Of a DNA stretch of 64,000 nucleotides, positions 17,513-28,326 are shown piece after piece. The translations under genes were made by a program, and so were the position numbers. The stretch covers positions 1,116,001-1,180,000 of the forward strand of contig NZ_CP076543.1 of assembly GCF_030440515.1 (NCBI RefSeq), read 5' to 3'. This DNA is from Streptomyces xanthophaeus (GTDB lineage: Bacteria > Actinomycetota > Actinomycetes > Streptomycetales > Streptomycetaceae). The notes below the pieces were generated by a model. That model searched no databases, had not been told where the DNA came from, and worked only from the letters and a program-made list of their open reading frames with translations. How positions within the stretch are numbered: the first letter of the stretch is position 1; the number at the start of each line of letters is the position of its first letter.

Positions 17513-20500
17513 CCACCCAGGAGAGCCTGCCGGCCACCGGCACGGACAGCCGCCTGGCCGCCGCCCGGGAACTGCTGCGCCGCCGGGTGCGCGCCGCGCT
17601 GGACGACTCGGCGGCCGGTCCGGCCACCGCGGCGGCACCGGCACCGGACGCGGCCGCCGACGGCCTCGGCGCCGAGCCCGTCGCCTCGTTCGCCCAGGAG
17701 CGGATGTGGCTGGTGGACCGGATGATGGACGGCACCCCCGGCTATGCGATCCCCGAGGTCGTGCGGCTGCGCGGCCCGGTCCGCCCCGACCTGCTGCGCC
17801 GCAGCCTGACGGCCGTGGTGGCCCGCCACGCACCGCTGCGCACCGTCTTCGAGGAGCGCGACGGCGCCCCTCACCCGGTGGTCCTGCCCGCGCCGGCGGC
17901 CGTCCCGCTGCCGGTGCTGGACCTCGGCAGCGCCCCCCTCCCCGAACTGGAGGAGCGGGCCCACGCCCTGGCCCGGGAGGAGGTCCGCAGACCCTTCGAC
18001 CTCGCGGCGGGCCCGCTGCTGCGCGCCCTGCTGATCCGGCTGGGCGCGGAGGACCACCTGCTGGTGCTGGTGGTCCACCACATCGCCACCGACGGCTGGT
18101 CCATGGGCCTGCTCTGGCAGGAGTTCTCCGAGGGCTACGCGGCCCTGCTCGCGGACCGGCCCCTCCCGCAGGCGCCGCTCCCCCTCGACTACCAGACGTA
18201 CGCCCGTACCCAGCGCGACCGGTTCGCGAGCGGCGCGATGAACGGCCGGCTGCGCTGGTGGGAGGAGTGCCTCGCCGGGCTGGAACCCCTCGAACTGCCC
18301 GCCGACCGGCCCCGGCCCACCCGCCGCAGCGGCGACGGCGCGAGCCTGGACTTCACCCTCGACGCCCGCCTCACCGCACGGCTGCGCGGCATCGCCGAGA
18401 GCGCCGGCGCCACCCTGTTCATGACCCTGCTGGCCGGCTTCCAGGCGGCCCTGGCCCGCTACGCCGGCCGCACCGACATCGCCGTCGGCACCCCGGTGGC
18501 CGGCCGCGACCGGGTGGAACTTGAGCCCCTCGTCGGGTTCTTCGTCAACACCGTGGTGCTCCGGGCCGACCTGTCGGGCGACGCCGGGTTCCGCGAACTG
18601 CTCGGCCGGGTCCGCCGGGCGACGGTGGACGCGTACGACCACCAGGAGGTGCCCTTCGACCGGCTGGTGGAGCACCTGAGCCCCGAGCGGGTCGGCGACC
18701 GCAACCCGCTCGTCCAGGTGATGTTCGCGTCGGCCCCGGACGAGACGGCCGGGCTGCGGCTGCCGGGCCTGAACGCCCAGACCGTGCGGACCGACTTCGG
18801 CGGATCGCTCTTCGACCTGAGCGTCTTCGTCTCCGAAGGCGCCGAGACCTGCTCCGGCTCCCTCGTCTTCGACACCGACCTGTTCGACCCGGCCACGGCC
18901 GGACTCGTCCTCGGCCACTACCTGGAGCTGCTGGCCTCCGCCGCCGAGGAGCCCGACCGCCCCGTGGCCGAGCTGCTGCCCTCCGCCCCGACCGCGGCCC
19001 GGCTCGCGGCCGAGGGCCACGGCGCGGTCCGCCCGGACCTGGCCCCGGCCACCCTGGTGGAGCTGTTCGCCGAGCAGGTCCGGCGCACCCCCGGCGCCGA
19101 GGCCGTGGTCTGCGGCACGGACCGCCTCACCTTCGCCGCACTCGACTCCCGCTCCGACCTGCTGGCGGCCCGGCTGACCGCGGCCGGGGTGGGGCGCGAG
19201 ACCCCGGTGGCCCTGCTCATGGAGCGCTCGGTCCACCTCCCGGTGGCGATCCTGGCCGTCCTGAAGGCCGGCGGGGTCTACGTCCCGCTCGGCGAGGGGT
19301 TCCCCGTCGCGCGGCTGCACTGGATGCTGGAGCGGACCGGCGCCCGCCTGCTGCTCGCCGATCCGGCGACGGCCGGCCACGAGGCGGCCCGTACCTCGCC
19401 CGTACCGGTGCTCGACGTGAGCGCCCCGGCGGAGGAGGATCCGGGCGCCGCGGCGGTCCCGTACCCGCCGTGCTCGCCGGACCAGCTGGCGTACGTGATG
19501 TACACCTCCGGTTCCACGGGCGAGCCGAAGGGCATCGGCGTCACGCACGCCAACGTCGCGGCGCTCGCCCGCGACACCGCCTTCGGCGCCGCGCACCGGC
19601 GGGTGCTGGCCCACTCCCCGCTGTCGTTCGACGCCTCGACGTACGAACTGTGGGTGCCGCTGCTGTCCGGCGGGCAGGTGGTCATGGCGCCGCCCGGCCG
19701 GGTGGACACCGCGGCCCTGGCCGCTCTGGTGGAGGAGCACCGGATCACGTCGATGTTCCTCACGGCCGCCCTGTTCAACCTGGTGGTCGAGGAGTGCGTG
19801 GAGCTGCTGACGCGGGTGCGGGAGGTGTGGACGGGCGGCGAGGCCGCCTCCCCGCACTCCTTCGCCCGGGCCCTGGAGCAGGCCCCGGAGACCGTGCTGG
19901 TCAACGTCTACGGGCCCACCGAGACGACCACCTTCGCCACGGGCCACCGGCTGGACCCCCGTGCCGGCGCCGTCGTGGACGGCCGGATCCCCATCGGCAC
20001 CGCCCTGGACGACACCCGCCTGTACGTCCTGGACGAGCGCGGCCGCCCGGTGCCGCAGGGCGCCGTCGGCGAGCTGTGCATCGGCGGCACCGGCGTGGCC
20101 CGCGGCTACCTGGGCCGGCCCGGTCTGACCGCACGGCAGTTCACCCCCGACCCGTACGGCGCCCCCGGGGCCCGGATGTACCGGACGGGCGACCTGGCCC
20201 GGCGGCGCCCCGACGGCACCGTCGACTACCTGGGCCGGATCGACCAGCAGGTCAAGATCCGCGGGCACCGGATCGAGCCGGGCGAGATCGAGGCCGAGCT
20301 CGCCCGCTGCCCGCAGATCGGGCACGCGGCGGTGGTGGTCCGCGAGGACACCCCCGGCGAGCAGCGCCTCGTCGCCTACGTGGTGCCCTCGGACGGGCAG
20401 GTGGCCGACCCGGCCGAGCTGCACCAGGTCCTCGCGGCGCGGCTGCCCGCGTACATGCTGCCCTCGGCGATCGTGCCGCTCGCGGCCCTGCCGGTGACCC

Positions 20501-23500
20501 CGAACGGCAAGCTGGACCGGCGTGCGCTGCCCGCCCCGCCCGAAGAGGGGGTGCGCCGGGCCGAGTTCGCCGCACCGGCCACGCCGACCGAGGAACTCGC
20601 CGCGACCGTATGGGGCGAGGTCCTGGGCACCGGGCGGATCGGCCGCCACGACGACTTCTTCGCGCTCGGCGGCCACTCCCTGCGGGCCACCCGCGCCGTG
20701 TCGCGGCTCGGTGCCCGCCTGGGCGCCGGCGTGCCGCTGCGGCTGCTGTTCGAGCACCCGACGCTGGAGCGGTTCGCGTCGGCGCTGGACGCCCTGCGCG
20801 GCGACGGCCCCGGCACCACCACGCCGGCGACCCCCGTCACCGCGATCGGCGCCCGGCCGGCCGGAGAGCCCGCGCCGCTGTCGTTCGCGCAGCAGCGGCT
20901 GTGGTTCCTGGACCAGCTCCAGCCCGGCCGGCCCGACTACAACATCCCCGTCGCGGCCCGGCTGCGCGGCCCGCTGGACGCCGACGCGCTGGCCGCCGCG
21001 CTGTGCGCGGTGGTGACCCGGCACGAGGTGCTGCGCTCGCGGATCACCGAGGGCCCGCGCGGCCCCGTACAGACCGTGGAGGCTCCGGAGGTCTTCGTCC
21101 CGGTCCGGACCGACCTGGGGGACCTGCCCCCCGAGGAGGCCCGCTCGCGGGCGCTGGGCCTCGCCCACGCGGACGCCGCCGCCCCCTTCGACCTGGGCTC
21201 CGCTCCCCTGCTGCGGGCCCGTGTGGTGCGGGTCGCGGACGACGAGCACCTCCTCGTCCTGGTCCTGCACCACACCGTCGGCGACGGCTGGTCGATGCCG
21301 GTGCTGTGGCGGGAGCTGTCCGGGGCCTACGCGGCCCTGCGCCGCGGCGAGCGTCCCGAACTGCCGGAGCTGCCGGTCCAGTACGGGGACTTCGCCCACT
21401 GGCAGCAGCGTCGGCTGGCGGACGGCGAGGCCGACGCGGGCATCGCCCACTGGCGGGCGGCCCTGAGCGGCCTCCCGGCCCTGGAGCTGCCCACCGACCG
21501 GCCGCGGCCGCAGGTGCGTTCGGGCGCGGGCGACGCCTTCGTCTTCGAGGTCCCGGCCGAACTCGCCGAGCGGCTCGGCGCTCTGGCCCGCGAGCGCGGT
21601 GCGACCCTGTTCATGGTGCTGCTGGCCGGCTTCCAGGCGCTGCTGGCCCGCTACACGGGCCAGGCGGACATCGCGGTGGGCTCGCCCATCGCGGGCCGCG
21701 ACCGCACCGAACTGGAGCCGCTCGTCGGCTTCTTCGTGAACACCCTCGTGCTGCGCACGGACCTGTCCGGCGACCCCGCCTTCGGCGAGCTGCTGGGCCG
21801 GGTGCGCGGGACCGCGCTGGCCGCGTACGAGCACCAGGACGTCCCCTTCGACCGGCTGGTGGAGGAGCTGCGGCCGGAGCGCGACCTCAGCCGCAACCCG
21901 CTCTTCGACGTGCTGTTCCAGCTGCACCCCGAGCAGCTCGACGCGCTGCCGCTGGACGGTGTGGAGGTCGAGAGCCTGGACACCTCCAACGGGACGGCCA
22001 AGTTCGATCTCAGCCTCGCGATGACCGAGCACCCCGGCGGTCTGACCGGCACCGTCCAGTACGCGACGGACCTCTTCGACCGGGCGACGGTCGAGCGGTT
22101 CGGCGCGCACTACCTGCGGCTGCTGGCCGGCGCCGCCGAGACCCCCGACGCGCCGCTGTCCCGGCTGGACGTGCTGTCCCCGCAGGAGCACGCCGCCCTG
22201 CTCGGGGAGGAGTCCGGGCCGCGGGCGGACCGGCCGGCGGCCCGGACCCTGCACTCCCTGGTGGCGGAACAGGCGCGGCTGCGGCCGGACGCCCCGGCCG
22301 TCACCTGCGAGGGCATCACCATCGGCTACGCGGAACTCGACGCGGCCGCCAACCGGCTGGCCCACCGCCTGCGGGAGCTCGGGACCGGCCCCGAGAGCCG
22401 GGTGGCCGTACTGGCCGGGCGCGACCCGCGCATGCTGGTCTGCGTCCTCGCGGTCCTGAAGGCCGGCGGCGCCTACGTGCCCCTCGACGCGGGGCATCCG
22501 GCCGAGCGCATCCGCACGGTCCTCGCCGACAGCGGTGCCCACCTGGTGCTGACGGCGGGCCTGCCGGGCGGGCCGCCCGCGGACCTGACGGGCGGCCTGC
22601 CCGTCCTGGACCTGGACGCCGAGCGGGAGCTGGTCGACGCGCTGCCCGCGACGGAGCCGGCCGCCCCCGCCTCCCCCGCGCACCTCGCCTACCTGCTGTA
22701 CACCTCCGGGTCGACCGGCCGCCCCAAGGGCGTGGCCGTCACGCACGCCGCGATCACCGGCTATCTGTCGGCGCTGGCCTCCACCTTCGCTCTCGGCCCC
22801 GACGACGTGGTGCTCGCCCGTACGGCGCTGACCTTCGACCCGTCGGTACGCGACCTGTTCGCCCCGCTGACCACCGGCGGGCGGATCGTGCTGGCCTCGC
22901 AGGACGAGGCCGGGGATCCGGACGCGCTGGCCCGGCTGCTGCACGCCGAGGACGTGACGGCGCTGCTGTCGATCGTCCCGTCGATGCTGGAGCCGCTGGT
23001 CGCCGCCGCCTCCGCCGGCAAGGGCGCGGCCCCGGCGCTGCGGCTGGTGATGACCACCGGTGAGGCGCTGACGGCCGGGCTGGCCCGCGCCGCGCACACC
23101 CTGGGCGTGCCCGGCCGGCTGCGGCTGGTCAACCAGTACGGTCCGACGGAGTGCACCAACACCACCACGTACCACGTGGTGACGGACGCCGACATCGAGG
23201 CGGGCCGCATCCCCATCGGGCGGCCGCTGCCCGGCGCCCGGGTGCTCGTGCTCGGTGAGCACCTCGAACCGCTGCCCCGCGGCGCGGTCGGTGAACTGTT
23301 CATCGCCGGACGCGGGGTGGCCCGCGGCTACCTCGGCGATCCGGCCCGTACCGCCGAGGCGTATCCGCCGGACCCGTACGGGCCGCCCGGCGCGCGCATG
23401 TACCGCACCGGTGACCTGGCGCGGCTGCGCTCCGACGGCGTGCTGGAGTTCCACGGCCGCCGCGACAACCAGGTCAAGGTCCGGGGCCACCGGATCGAAC

Positions 23501-26500
23501 TCGGCGAGGTCGAGGCCGCCCTGCTGCGCCACCCCGACGTGGCCCGGGCGGTGGCCGCCGCCCACGGCGAGGGCGCCGACCGGCTGCTCGCCGCGTACGT
23601 GGTGTGGCGGGACGGGAGCGGTGATCCGGCCGCCGTACTGGACTTCGTACGCGCGGCCCTGCCGGCCGCGATGGTGCCCTCCGCGCTGGTGGTGCTGGAC
23701 GCGCTGCCGCTGACCCCGAACGGGAAGACCGACCGCAGGGCGCTGCCCGCGCCGGAGTCCGGTTCGGGCGGCGGGCACCGGGCGCACGTCGCCCCGCGCA
23801 CACCGCTGGAGCGGACGGTCACCGAGGTCTGGGAGGAGGTCCTCGGCGAGGGCCCGATCGGGGTCCGTGACCACTTCTTCGAACGCGGCGGGCACTCCTT
23901 GCGCGCCACCCGGGTCATCTCCCGTCTGCGCGCCCTGCTGGAGCTGGACATCCCGATGCAGCTGCTCTTCCGCCACCCGGTGGCCGAGGACCTCGCACGG
24001 GCGCTGGCCTCGCTGGGCGCGGCGGGCGCGACGGGACCGGCGATCCCCGCGCTGCCCGAGGGGCCCGGCCCGCTGTCCTTCGGCCAGCAGCGGCTGTGGC
24101 TGCTGGACCGGCTCCAGCCGGGCCGGCCCGACTACAACATGCCCGGGGCCGTACGGCTGACCGGGGAGCTCGACACCGACGCTGCCCTGGGGGCGCTGAC
24201 GGACGTCGTCGCCCGGCACGAGGTGCTGCGCTCCCGGATCGAGGAGACCGCGGAAGGCGACGCCGAGGGGGCCTTCGGGGCCCGCGTCGTGCCCGGTCCG
24301 GCCTCGATGTTCGCCCCCGCCTTCACCGACCTGTCGGAGCTGGGTGCGGCGGCGGCCGGAGAGCGGGCGCGGGAGCTGGCGGCGCACGACGCGGCGCTGC
24401 CCTTCGACCTGGCCGCGGCCGGCCCGCTGCGGGCGCGCCTGGTACGGATCGCCCCGCGGGAGCACCTACTGGTGATCGTCGCCCATCACATCGCCTTCGA
24501 CGGATGGTCGGTGGGGGTGTTCTGGCGGGAGTTCTTCGCCGCCTACCGGGCCCGCACCGTCGAAGGGGCCGAGCCGCTGCCGGAACTCACGGTCTCCTAC
24601 CGCGAGTTCGCGTCCTGGCAGCGCGAACGGCTGAGCGGCGACGCGCTCGCGGGCACCCTGGACCACTGGCGGGAGCGGTTGGCCGGGCTCGCCCCGCTGG
24701 ACCTGCCCACCGACCGGCCCCGGCCGGCCGCCCCGTCCGGGCGCGGCGAGCAGTTCTCCTTCGAGCTGCCCGAGCCTCTGCTGCGCGGGCTGCGCGACCT
24801 GGGGCGCCGGCACGACGCCACCTTGTTCATGGTGCTGCTGGCGGGCTTCCAGGCCCTGCTGGCCCGCTGGTCGGGCAGCGAGGACGTGGCGGTGGGCTCC
24901 CCCATCGCGGGCCGCGACCGCACCGAACTGGAGCCGCTCATCGGCTTCTTCGTCAACAGCCTGGTGCTGCGCACCGACCTGTCCGGCGACCCCGCTTTCG
25001 GTGAACTGCTGGACCGGGCCCGGGAGACGGCCCTGGGGGCCTACGCCCATCAGGAGGTGCCGTTCGAGCGTCTGGTGGAGGAGGTCCGGCCGGAGCGCGA
25101 CCTGAGCCGCAACCCGCTGTTCCAGGTGATGCTGGTGCTCGACGAGGAGGCCGCGAAGCCGCCCGCGCTGCCCGGGCTGGCCGTCGAACCGTTCTCGCTG
25201 GCCAGCAGCGCATCCAAGTTCGACCTGTCGCTGTACTTCGTCGAGGAGGAGGGCACGCTGCGCGGCGAGGCCGTGTACGCCACCGACCTCTTCGACCGGG
25301 CGACCGTCGAGCGCATGACCTCGGCGCTGGCCGAGCTGCTCACGGCCGCGGTGGCCGATCCCGCGACCCCGCTGGGTGCGCTGCCCCTGATGGGCCCGGC
25401 CGAGGAGCGCCGGATCCTGCGCGCGGGCGCCGGGACCGCCGGGCCGGCCGCCGGGCGGCCGCTGCCGGTGCTCGTCGGTGAGCAGGCCTCCCGTACCCCG
25501 GAGGCCGTCGCCGTGGACGACGGGGAGCGCAGCCTCACGTACGCCGGACTGTGGGAGGTCTCGGGCCGGCTGGCCCGGGAGCTCGCCCGGCTGGGCGTGG
25601 GGCCGGACACGGCGGTGGCCGTGTGCGCGGAGCGCTCCGCGCTGCTGCCGGCGGCGCTGCTGGGCGTGCTGCGCTCCGGCGGCCTGTACGTGCCCGTCGA
25701 CCCCGGGTATCCGGCCGACCGGATCGGCTACATGCTCGCGGACAGCGGCGCCCGGGTGATGGTGGTGTCGGGGCTCTCCGGCGCCGCGCAGGCACCGGAC
25801 GGGGTCACCGTGGTGGACCTCGACGCCCTGGCCGGGGACAAGAACGCCCGGGCCGACTTCGCTCCCGTGCGGCTGGAGGCGGAGCAGCTGGCGTATGCCC
25901 TGTACACCTCGGGCTCGACGGGACGCCCGAAGGGGGTCACCGTGCCGCACCGGGCGCTGGCCAACTTCGCCCGGGACATGGTGCGCAGGCTGGAGCTGAC
26001 GGCCGGTGACACGGTCGCGGCCGTCACCACCGCCTCCTTCGACATCGCCGTGCTGGAGCTGCTGGTCCCGCTCGCGTGCGGGGCCACCGTACGGGTCGTC
26101 GACCGGGAGACCGCACGGGACGGCACTCTGCTCGCGAAGGAGCTGGACTCGGCGCCGGTCACGGTCGTCCAGGCCACTCCGGCCACCTGGCACCAGCTGA
26201 TGGAGTCCGGCTGGCAGGCGCCCCGCGTACGGGCGCTGTGCGGCGGCGAGGCGCTGCCGCCGGCCCTGGCCGAGCGGATGCGTACGGCGCTGGGCTCGGT
26301 ATGGAACGTGTACGGGCCGACGGAGACCACCGTCTGGTCCACCGCGCACCGGCTGTCCGGACCGGTGGGCGACGGGCCGGTGCCGATCGGCTCGGCGCTC
26401 GCCAACACCCGGCTGCACGTGCTGGACGCGGGCCTGCGCCCGGTGCCGGTCGGCGTGTTCGGCGAGCTGTACATCGGCGGCGACGGGGTGGCCCGCGGCT

Positions 26501-28023
26501 ACCACGGGCGGCCTGCGCTGACCGCGGACCGGTTCGTGCCCGATCCGTACGCGGCGGGCGAACGGCTGTACCGGACGGGTGACCTCGTACGACGGCTCGC
26601 GGACGGCGGGCTGGAGTACCGGGGCCGGGCCGACGGACAGGTGAAGGTGCGCGGCCACCGCATGGAGCTCGGCGAGATCGAGTCCGCGCTCGCCCGCCAC
26701 CCGCGGGTGCTGGCGGCGGCCGTGGCCGTCCACGGCACGGGGGTGGACGCGGTACTGGCCGGCTACGTGACCTGGCGGGACGAGGCGGGCGACGTGCGCG
26801 AGCTCGGCGACTTCCTGCGCCAGGACCTGCCCGAGTACATGGTCCCGGCCGTCCTCACCGCGCTGGAGCGGCTCCCGCTCACCCCGAACGGCAAGCTCGA
26901 CCGCAAGGCGCTGCCCGCCCCTTCGGCGGACGCGGCGCGCGGTGACGGCCCGGGGCGGATCGCCCCGCGCGACACGACCGAGCTGCGGATGGCGCGGCTG
27001 TGGGAGCAGACCCTGGGGACGGCCCCGATCGGGGTCCGCGACGACTTCTTCGCGCTCGGCGGGCACTCGCTCAAGGCCTTCGCCCTGATGGCGGCCGTAC
27101 GCCGGGAGTTCGGTGTGGAACTGCCGCTGAACCTGGTGTTCCGCCGGCGCACCGTGGAGCTGCTCTGCGAGGCGCTGCCGGACGCGGGGGCGGCCGCCGC
27201 CAGGCTGCTGGTCCCCCTGGCCGACGGGGACCCGTCCCGGCCGCCGCTGGTCCTCGTCCACCCGCGGGGCGGTGACGTCGTCTGCTACCGGGACCTGGTG
27301 CGGGACCTGTCCGCCCGTCCCGGGGGCGACCGGCGGATCCTCGGCCTGGAGTCGGTGGGCTACAACACCGGCGAGACCCCGCTGGAGCGCGTGCCCGAGA
27401 TGGCCGAGCGCTACCTGGCCGCGCTCCGCGAGGAGCAGCCGCACGGCCCGTACCTGCTCGCCGGCTGGTCGTTCGGCGGGACGGTGGCCTACGAGATGGC
27501 GGCCCGGCTGGAGGCCGCCGGTGAGGAGGTCGCCTTCCTCGGCCTGATCGACGCGGCGGCGCCGGGCGCGGCGCCCGGCAGCCGTTGCGGTACGGACGGC
27601 GGGGCGGGCGATCCGGACCTGCTGCGGTACGGCATCGCCGCCGGGATCGACGCCGGCTCGGCGCGCGAACTGGACGAGGAGGAACTGCTCGACGTCCTGG
27701 TGCGCCGGGGCCGCGAGGAGGGCACCCTCCCCCGGACGTCCCCCACCCGGGCCCTGCGCAGACTGCTGCGGGTCGCCGAGGCGAACGGGGTGGCCTCCGC
27801 GGCCTACCGCACCGACGCCGTACTCGCGGTCGGCCTGCACCTCTTCACGGTCGACGAGCGCCACCCGGAGCTCGCGACCCCGCTGGTGGACCCGGCGGCC
27901 TGGCGGCCGCGCACCGCGGGCGCGGTCGTACGGGCCGCGGTCCCGGGCAACCACCACGACCTGGTGGATCCGCCGCACTGCGCCGCCCTGGCGGAGCTGC
28001 TGGCCGCGGCCCTGCCTTCCTGA
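17509..28023 (+). CDS. NRPS, three modules with thioesterase: (C-A-T)x3-TE
   Basis: A 3504-residue synthetase starting at GTG 17509 within the GTGA overlap, with AGGGAGAG upstream. Module 1: C (HHIATDG near 189), A (YTSGSTG near 664), T (LGGHSL near 1053). Module 2: C (HHTVGDG near 1254), A (near 1729), T (ERGGHSL near 2124). Module 3: C (HHIAFDG near 2326), A (near 2798), T (LGGHSL near 3182). A type I thioesterase follows with GWSFGG near 3319 for release or cyclisation. Pocket residues read by alignment: module 1 DAYFWGVTFK, like Ile/Val codes; module 2 DPRSMTQNTK, which I cannot assign; module 3 DILQLGVVWK, a glycine code. There is no E or methylation domain. It extends the peptide from the upstream synthetase, giving five residues on this line. 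Confidence 0.95.
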   Translation: MTTQESLPATGTDSRLAAARELLRRRVRAALDDSAAGPATAAAPAPDAAADGLGAEPVASFAQERMWLVDRMMDGTPGYAIPEVVRLRGPVRPDLLRRSLTAVVARHAPLRTVFEERDGAPHPVVLPAPAAVPLPVLDLGSAPLPELEERAHALAREEVRRPFDLAAGPLLRALLIRLGAEDHLLVLVVHHIATDGWSMGLLWQEFSEGYAALLADRPLPQAPLPLDYQTYARTQRDRFASGAMNGRLRWWEECLAGLEPLELPADRPRPTRRSGDGASLDFTLDARLTARLRGIAESAGATLFMTLLAGFQAALARYAGRTDIAVGTPVAGRDRVELEPLVGFFVNTVVLRADLSGDAGFRELLGRVRRATVDAYDHQEVPFDRLVEHLSPERVGDRNPLVQVMFASAPDETAGLRLPGLNAQTVRTDFGGSLFDLSVFVSEGAETCSGSLVFDTDLFDPATAGLVLGHYLELLASAAEEPDRPVAELLPSAPTAARLAAEGHGAVRPDLAPATLVELFAEQVRRTPGAEAVVCGTDRLTFAALDSRSDLLAARLTAAGVGRETPVALLMERSVHLPVAILAVLKAGGVYVPLGEGFPVARLHWMLERTGARLLLADPATAGHEAARTSPVPVLDVSAPAEEDPGAAAVPYPPCSPDQLAYVMYTSGSTGEPKGIGVTHANVAALARDTAFGAAHRRVLAHSPLSFDASTYELWVPLLSGGQVVMAPPGRVDTAALAALVEEHRITSMFLTAALFNLVVEECVELLTRVREVWTGGEAASPHSFARALEQAPETVLVNVYGPTETTTFATGHRLDPRAGAVVDGRIPIGTALDDTRLYVLDERGRPVPQGAVGELCIGGTGVARGYLGRPGLTARQFTPDPYGAPGARMYRTGDLARRRPDGTVDYLGRIDQQVKIRGHRIEPGEIEAELARCPQIGHAAVVVREDTPGEQRLVAYVVPSDGQVADPAELHQVLAARLPAYMLPSAIVPLAALPVTPNGKLDRRALPAPPEEGVRRAEFAAPATPTEELAATVWGEVLGTGRIGRHDDFFALGGHSLRATRAVSRLGARLGAGVPLRLLFEHPTLERFASALDALRGDGPGTTTPATPVTAIGARPAGEPAPLSFAQQRLWFLDQLQPGRPDYNIPVAARLRGPLDADALAAALCAVVTRHEVLRSRITEGPRGPVQTVEAPEVFVPVRTDLGDLPPEEARSRALGLAHADAAAPFDLGSAPLLRARVVRVADDEHLLVLVLHHTVGDGWSMPVLWRELSGAYAALRRGERPELPELPVQYGDFAHWQQRRLADGEADAGIAHWRAALSGLPALELPTDRPRPQVRSGAGDAFVFEVPAELAERLGALARERGATLFMVLLAGFQALLARYTGQADIAVGSPIAGRDRTELEPLVGFFVNTLVLRTDLSGDPAFGELLGRVRGTALAAYEHQDVPFDRLVEELRPERDLSRNPLFDVLFQLHPEQLDALPLDGVEVESLDTSNGTAKFDLSLAMTEHPGGLTGTVQYATDLFDRATVERFGAHYLRLLAGAAETPDAPLSRLDVLSPQEHAALLGEESGPRADRPAARTLHSLVAEQARLRPDAPAVTCEGITIGYAELDAAANRLAHRLRELGTGPESRVAVLAGRDPRMLVCVLAVLKAGGAYVPLDAGHPAERIRTVLADSGAHLVLTAGLPGGPPADLTGGLPVLDLDAERELVDALPATEPAAPASPAHLAYLLYTSGSTGRPKGVAVTHAAITGYLSALASTFALGPDDVVLARTALTFDPSVRDLFAPLTTGGRIVLASQDEAGDPDALARLLHAEDVTALLSIVPSMLEPLVAAASAGKGAAPALRLVMTTGEALTAGLARAAHTLGVPGRLRLVNQYGPTECTNTTTYHVVTDADIEAGRIPIGRPLPGARVLVLGEHLEPLPRGAVGELFIAGRGVARGYLGDPARTAEAYPPDPYGPPGARMYRTGDLARLRSDGVLEFHGRRDNQVKVRGHRIELGEVEAALLRHPDVARAVAAAHGEGADRLLAAYVVWRDGSGDPAAVLDFVRAALPAAMVPSALVVLDALPLTPNGKTDRRALPAPESGSGGGHRAHVAPRTPLERTVTEVWEEVLGEGPIGVRDHFFERGGHSLRATRVISRLRALLELDIPMQLLFRHPVAEDLARALASLGAAGATGPAIPALPEGPGPLSFGQQRLWLLDRLQPGRPDYNMPGAVRLTGELDTDAALGALTDVVARHEVLRSRIEETAEGDAEGAFGARVVPGPASMFAPAFTDLSELGAAAAGERARELAAHDAALPFDLAAAGPLRARLVRIAPREHLLVIVAHHIAFDGWSVGVFWREFFAAYRARTVEGAEPLPELTVSYREFASWQRERLSGDALAGTLDHWRERLAGLAPLDLPTDRPRPAAPSGRGEQFSFELPEPLLRGLRDLGRRHDATLFMVLLAGFQALLARWSGSEDVAVGSPIAGRDRTELEPLIGFFVNSLVLRTDLSGDPAFGELLDRARETALGAYAHQEVPFERLVEEVRPERDLSRNPLFQVMLVLDEEAAKPPALPGLAVEPFSLASSASKFDLSLYFVEEEGTLRGEAVYATDLFDRATVERMTSALAELLTAAVADPATPLGALPLMGPAEERRILRAGAGTAGPAAGRPLPVLVGEQASRTPEAVAVDDGERSLTYAGLWEVSGRLARELARLGVGPDTAVAVCAERSALLPAALLGVLRSGGLYVPVDPGYPADRIGYMLADSGARVMVVSGLSGAAQAPDGVTVVDLDALAGDKNARADFAPVRLEAEQLAYALYTSGSTGRPKGVTVPHRALANFARDMVRRLELTAGDTVAAVTTASFDIAVLELLVPLACGATVRVVDRETARDGTLLAKELDSAPVTVVQATPATWHQLMESGWQAPRVRALCGGEALPPALAERMRTALGSVWNVYGPTETTVWSTAHRLSGPVGDGPVPIGSALANTRLHVLDAGLRPVPVGVFGELYIGGDGVARGYHGRPALTADRFVPDPYAAGERLYRTGDLVRRLADGGLEYRGRADGQVKVRGHRMELGEIESALARHPRVLAAAVAVHGTGVDAVLAGYVTWRDEAGDVRELGDFLRQDLPEYMVPAVLTALERLPLTPNGKLDRKALPAPSADAARGDGPGRIAPRDTTELRMARLWEQTLGTAPIGVRDDFFALGGHSLKAFALMAAVRREFGVELPLNLVFRRRTVELLCEALPDAGAAAARLLVPLADGDPSRPPLVLVHPRGGDVVCYRDLVRDLSARPGGDRRILGLESVGYNTGETPLERVPEMAERYLAALREEQPHGPYLLAGWSFGGTVAYEMAARLEAAGEEVAFLGLIDAAAPGAAPGSRCGTDGGAGDPDLLRYGIAAGIDAGSARELDEEELLDVLVRRGREEGTLPRTSPTRALRRLLRVAEANGVASAAYRTDAVLAVGLHLFTVDERHPELATPLVDPAAWRPRTAGAVVRAAVPGNHHDLVDPPHCAALAELLAAALPS

Positions 28024-28103
28024 CCCTCCTGGCGCCCCTGGCGCTCCTGCACCACCCGACTCCGAAGACCCTTCCGCATCCCTGATCCATCGAGGAGAAC
28101 ACC

Positions 28104-28304
28104 GTGAACGACTCGTCCCCGCAGCAGTACCTGGTCGTCGCCAACGACGAGGAGCAGTACTCCCTCTGGGAGGCCGGCCGGCCCGTCCCGCTCGGCTGGC
28201 ACGACCAGGGCGTGCGCGGCACCAAGGAGGAGTGCCTCGCGCACATCGAGCGGGTGTGGACGGACATGCGCCCGCTCAGCCTCCGCGTGAGCATGGCCGG
28301 CTGA
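28104..28304 (+). CDS. MbtH-like protein
   Basis: A 66-residue MbtH-family protein, the small partner that binds adenylation domains and often is needed for their solubility and activity. Family residues are visible: NDEEQYSLW, PLGW, and WTDMRPLSL near the end. The residue after SLW is Glu where the family usually has Pro. GTG 28104 is preceded by GAGGAGAA. It lies 80 bases after the synthetase stop in the same operon and probably serves the five A domains on this strand. A second copy is found at 43659-43883. Confidence 0.95.
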   Translation: MNDSSPQQYLVVANDEEQYSLWEAGRPVPLGWHDQGVRGTKEECLAHIERVWTDMRPLSLRVSMAG

Positions 28305-28326
28305 CCCGACGATCCCCGGGCACCAC

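Noticed and set aside
17494..24465. A 2323-residue minus-strand open frame
   Set aside because: Antisense to the large synthetase; repetitive Gly/Gln/Arg/Val composition typical of a shadow.
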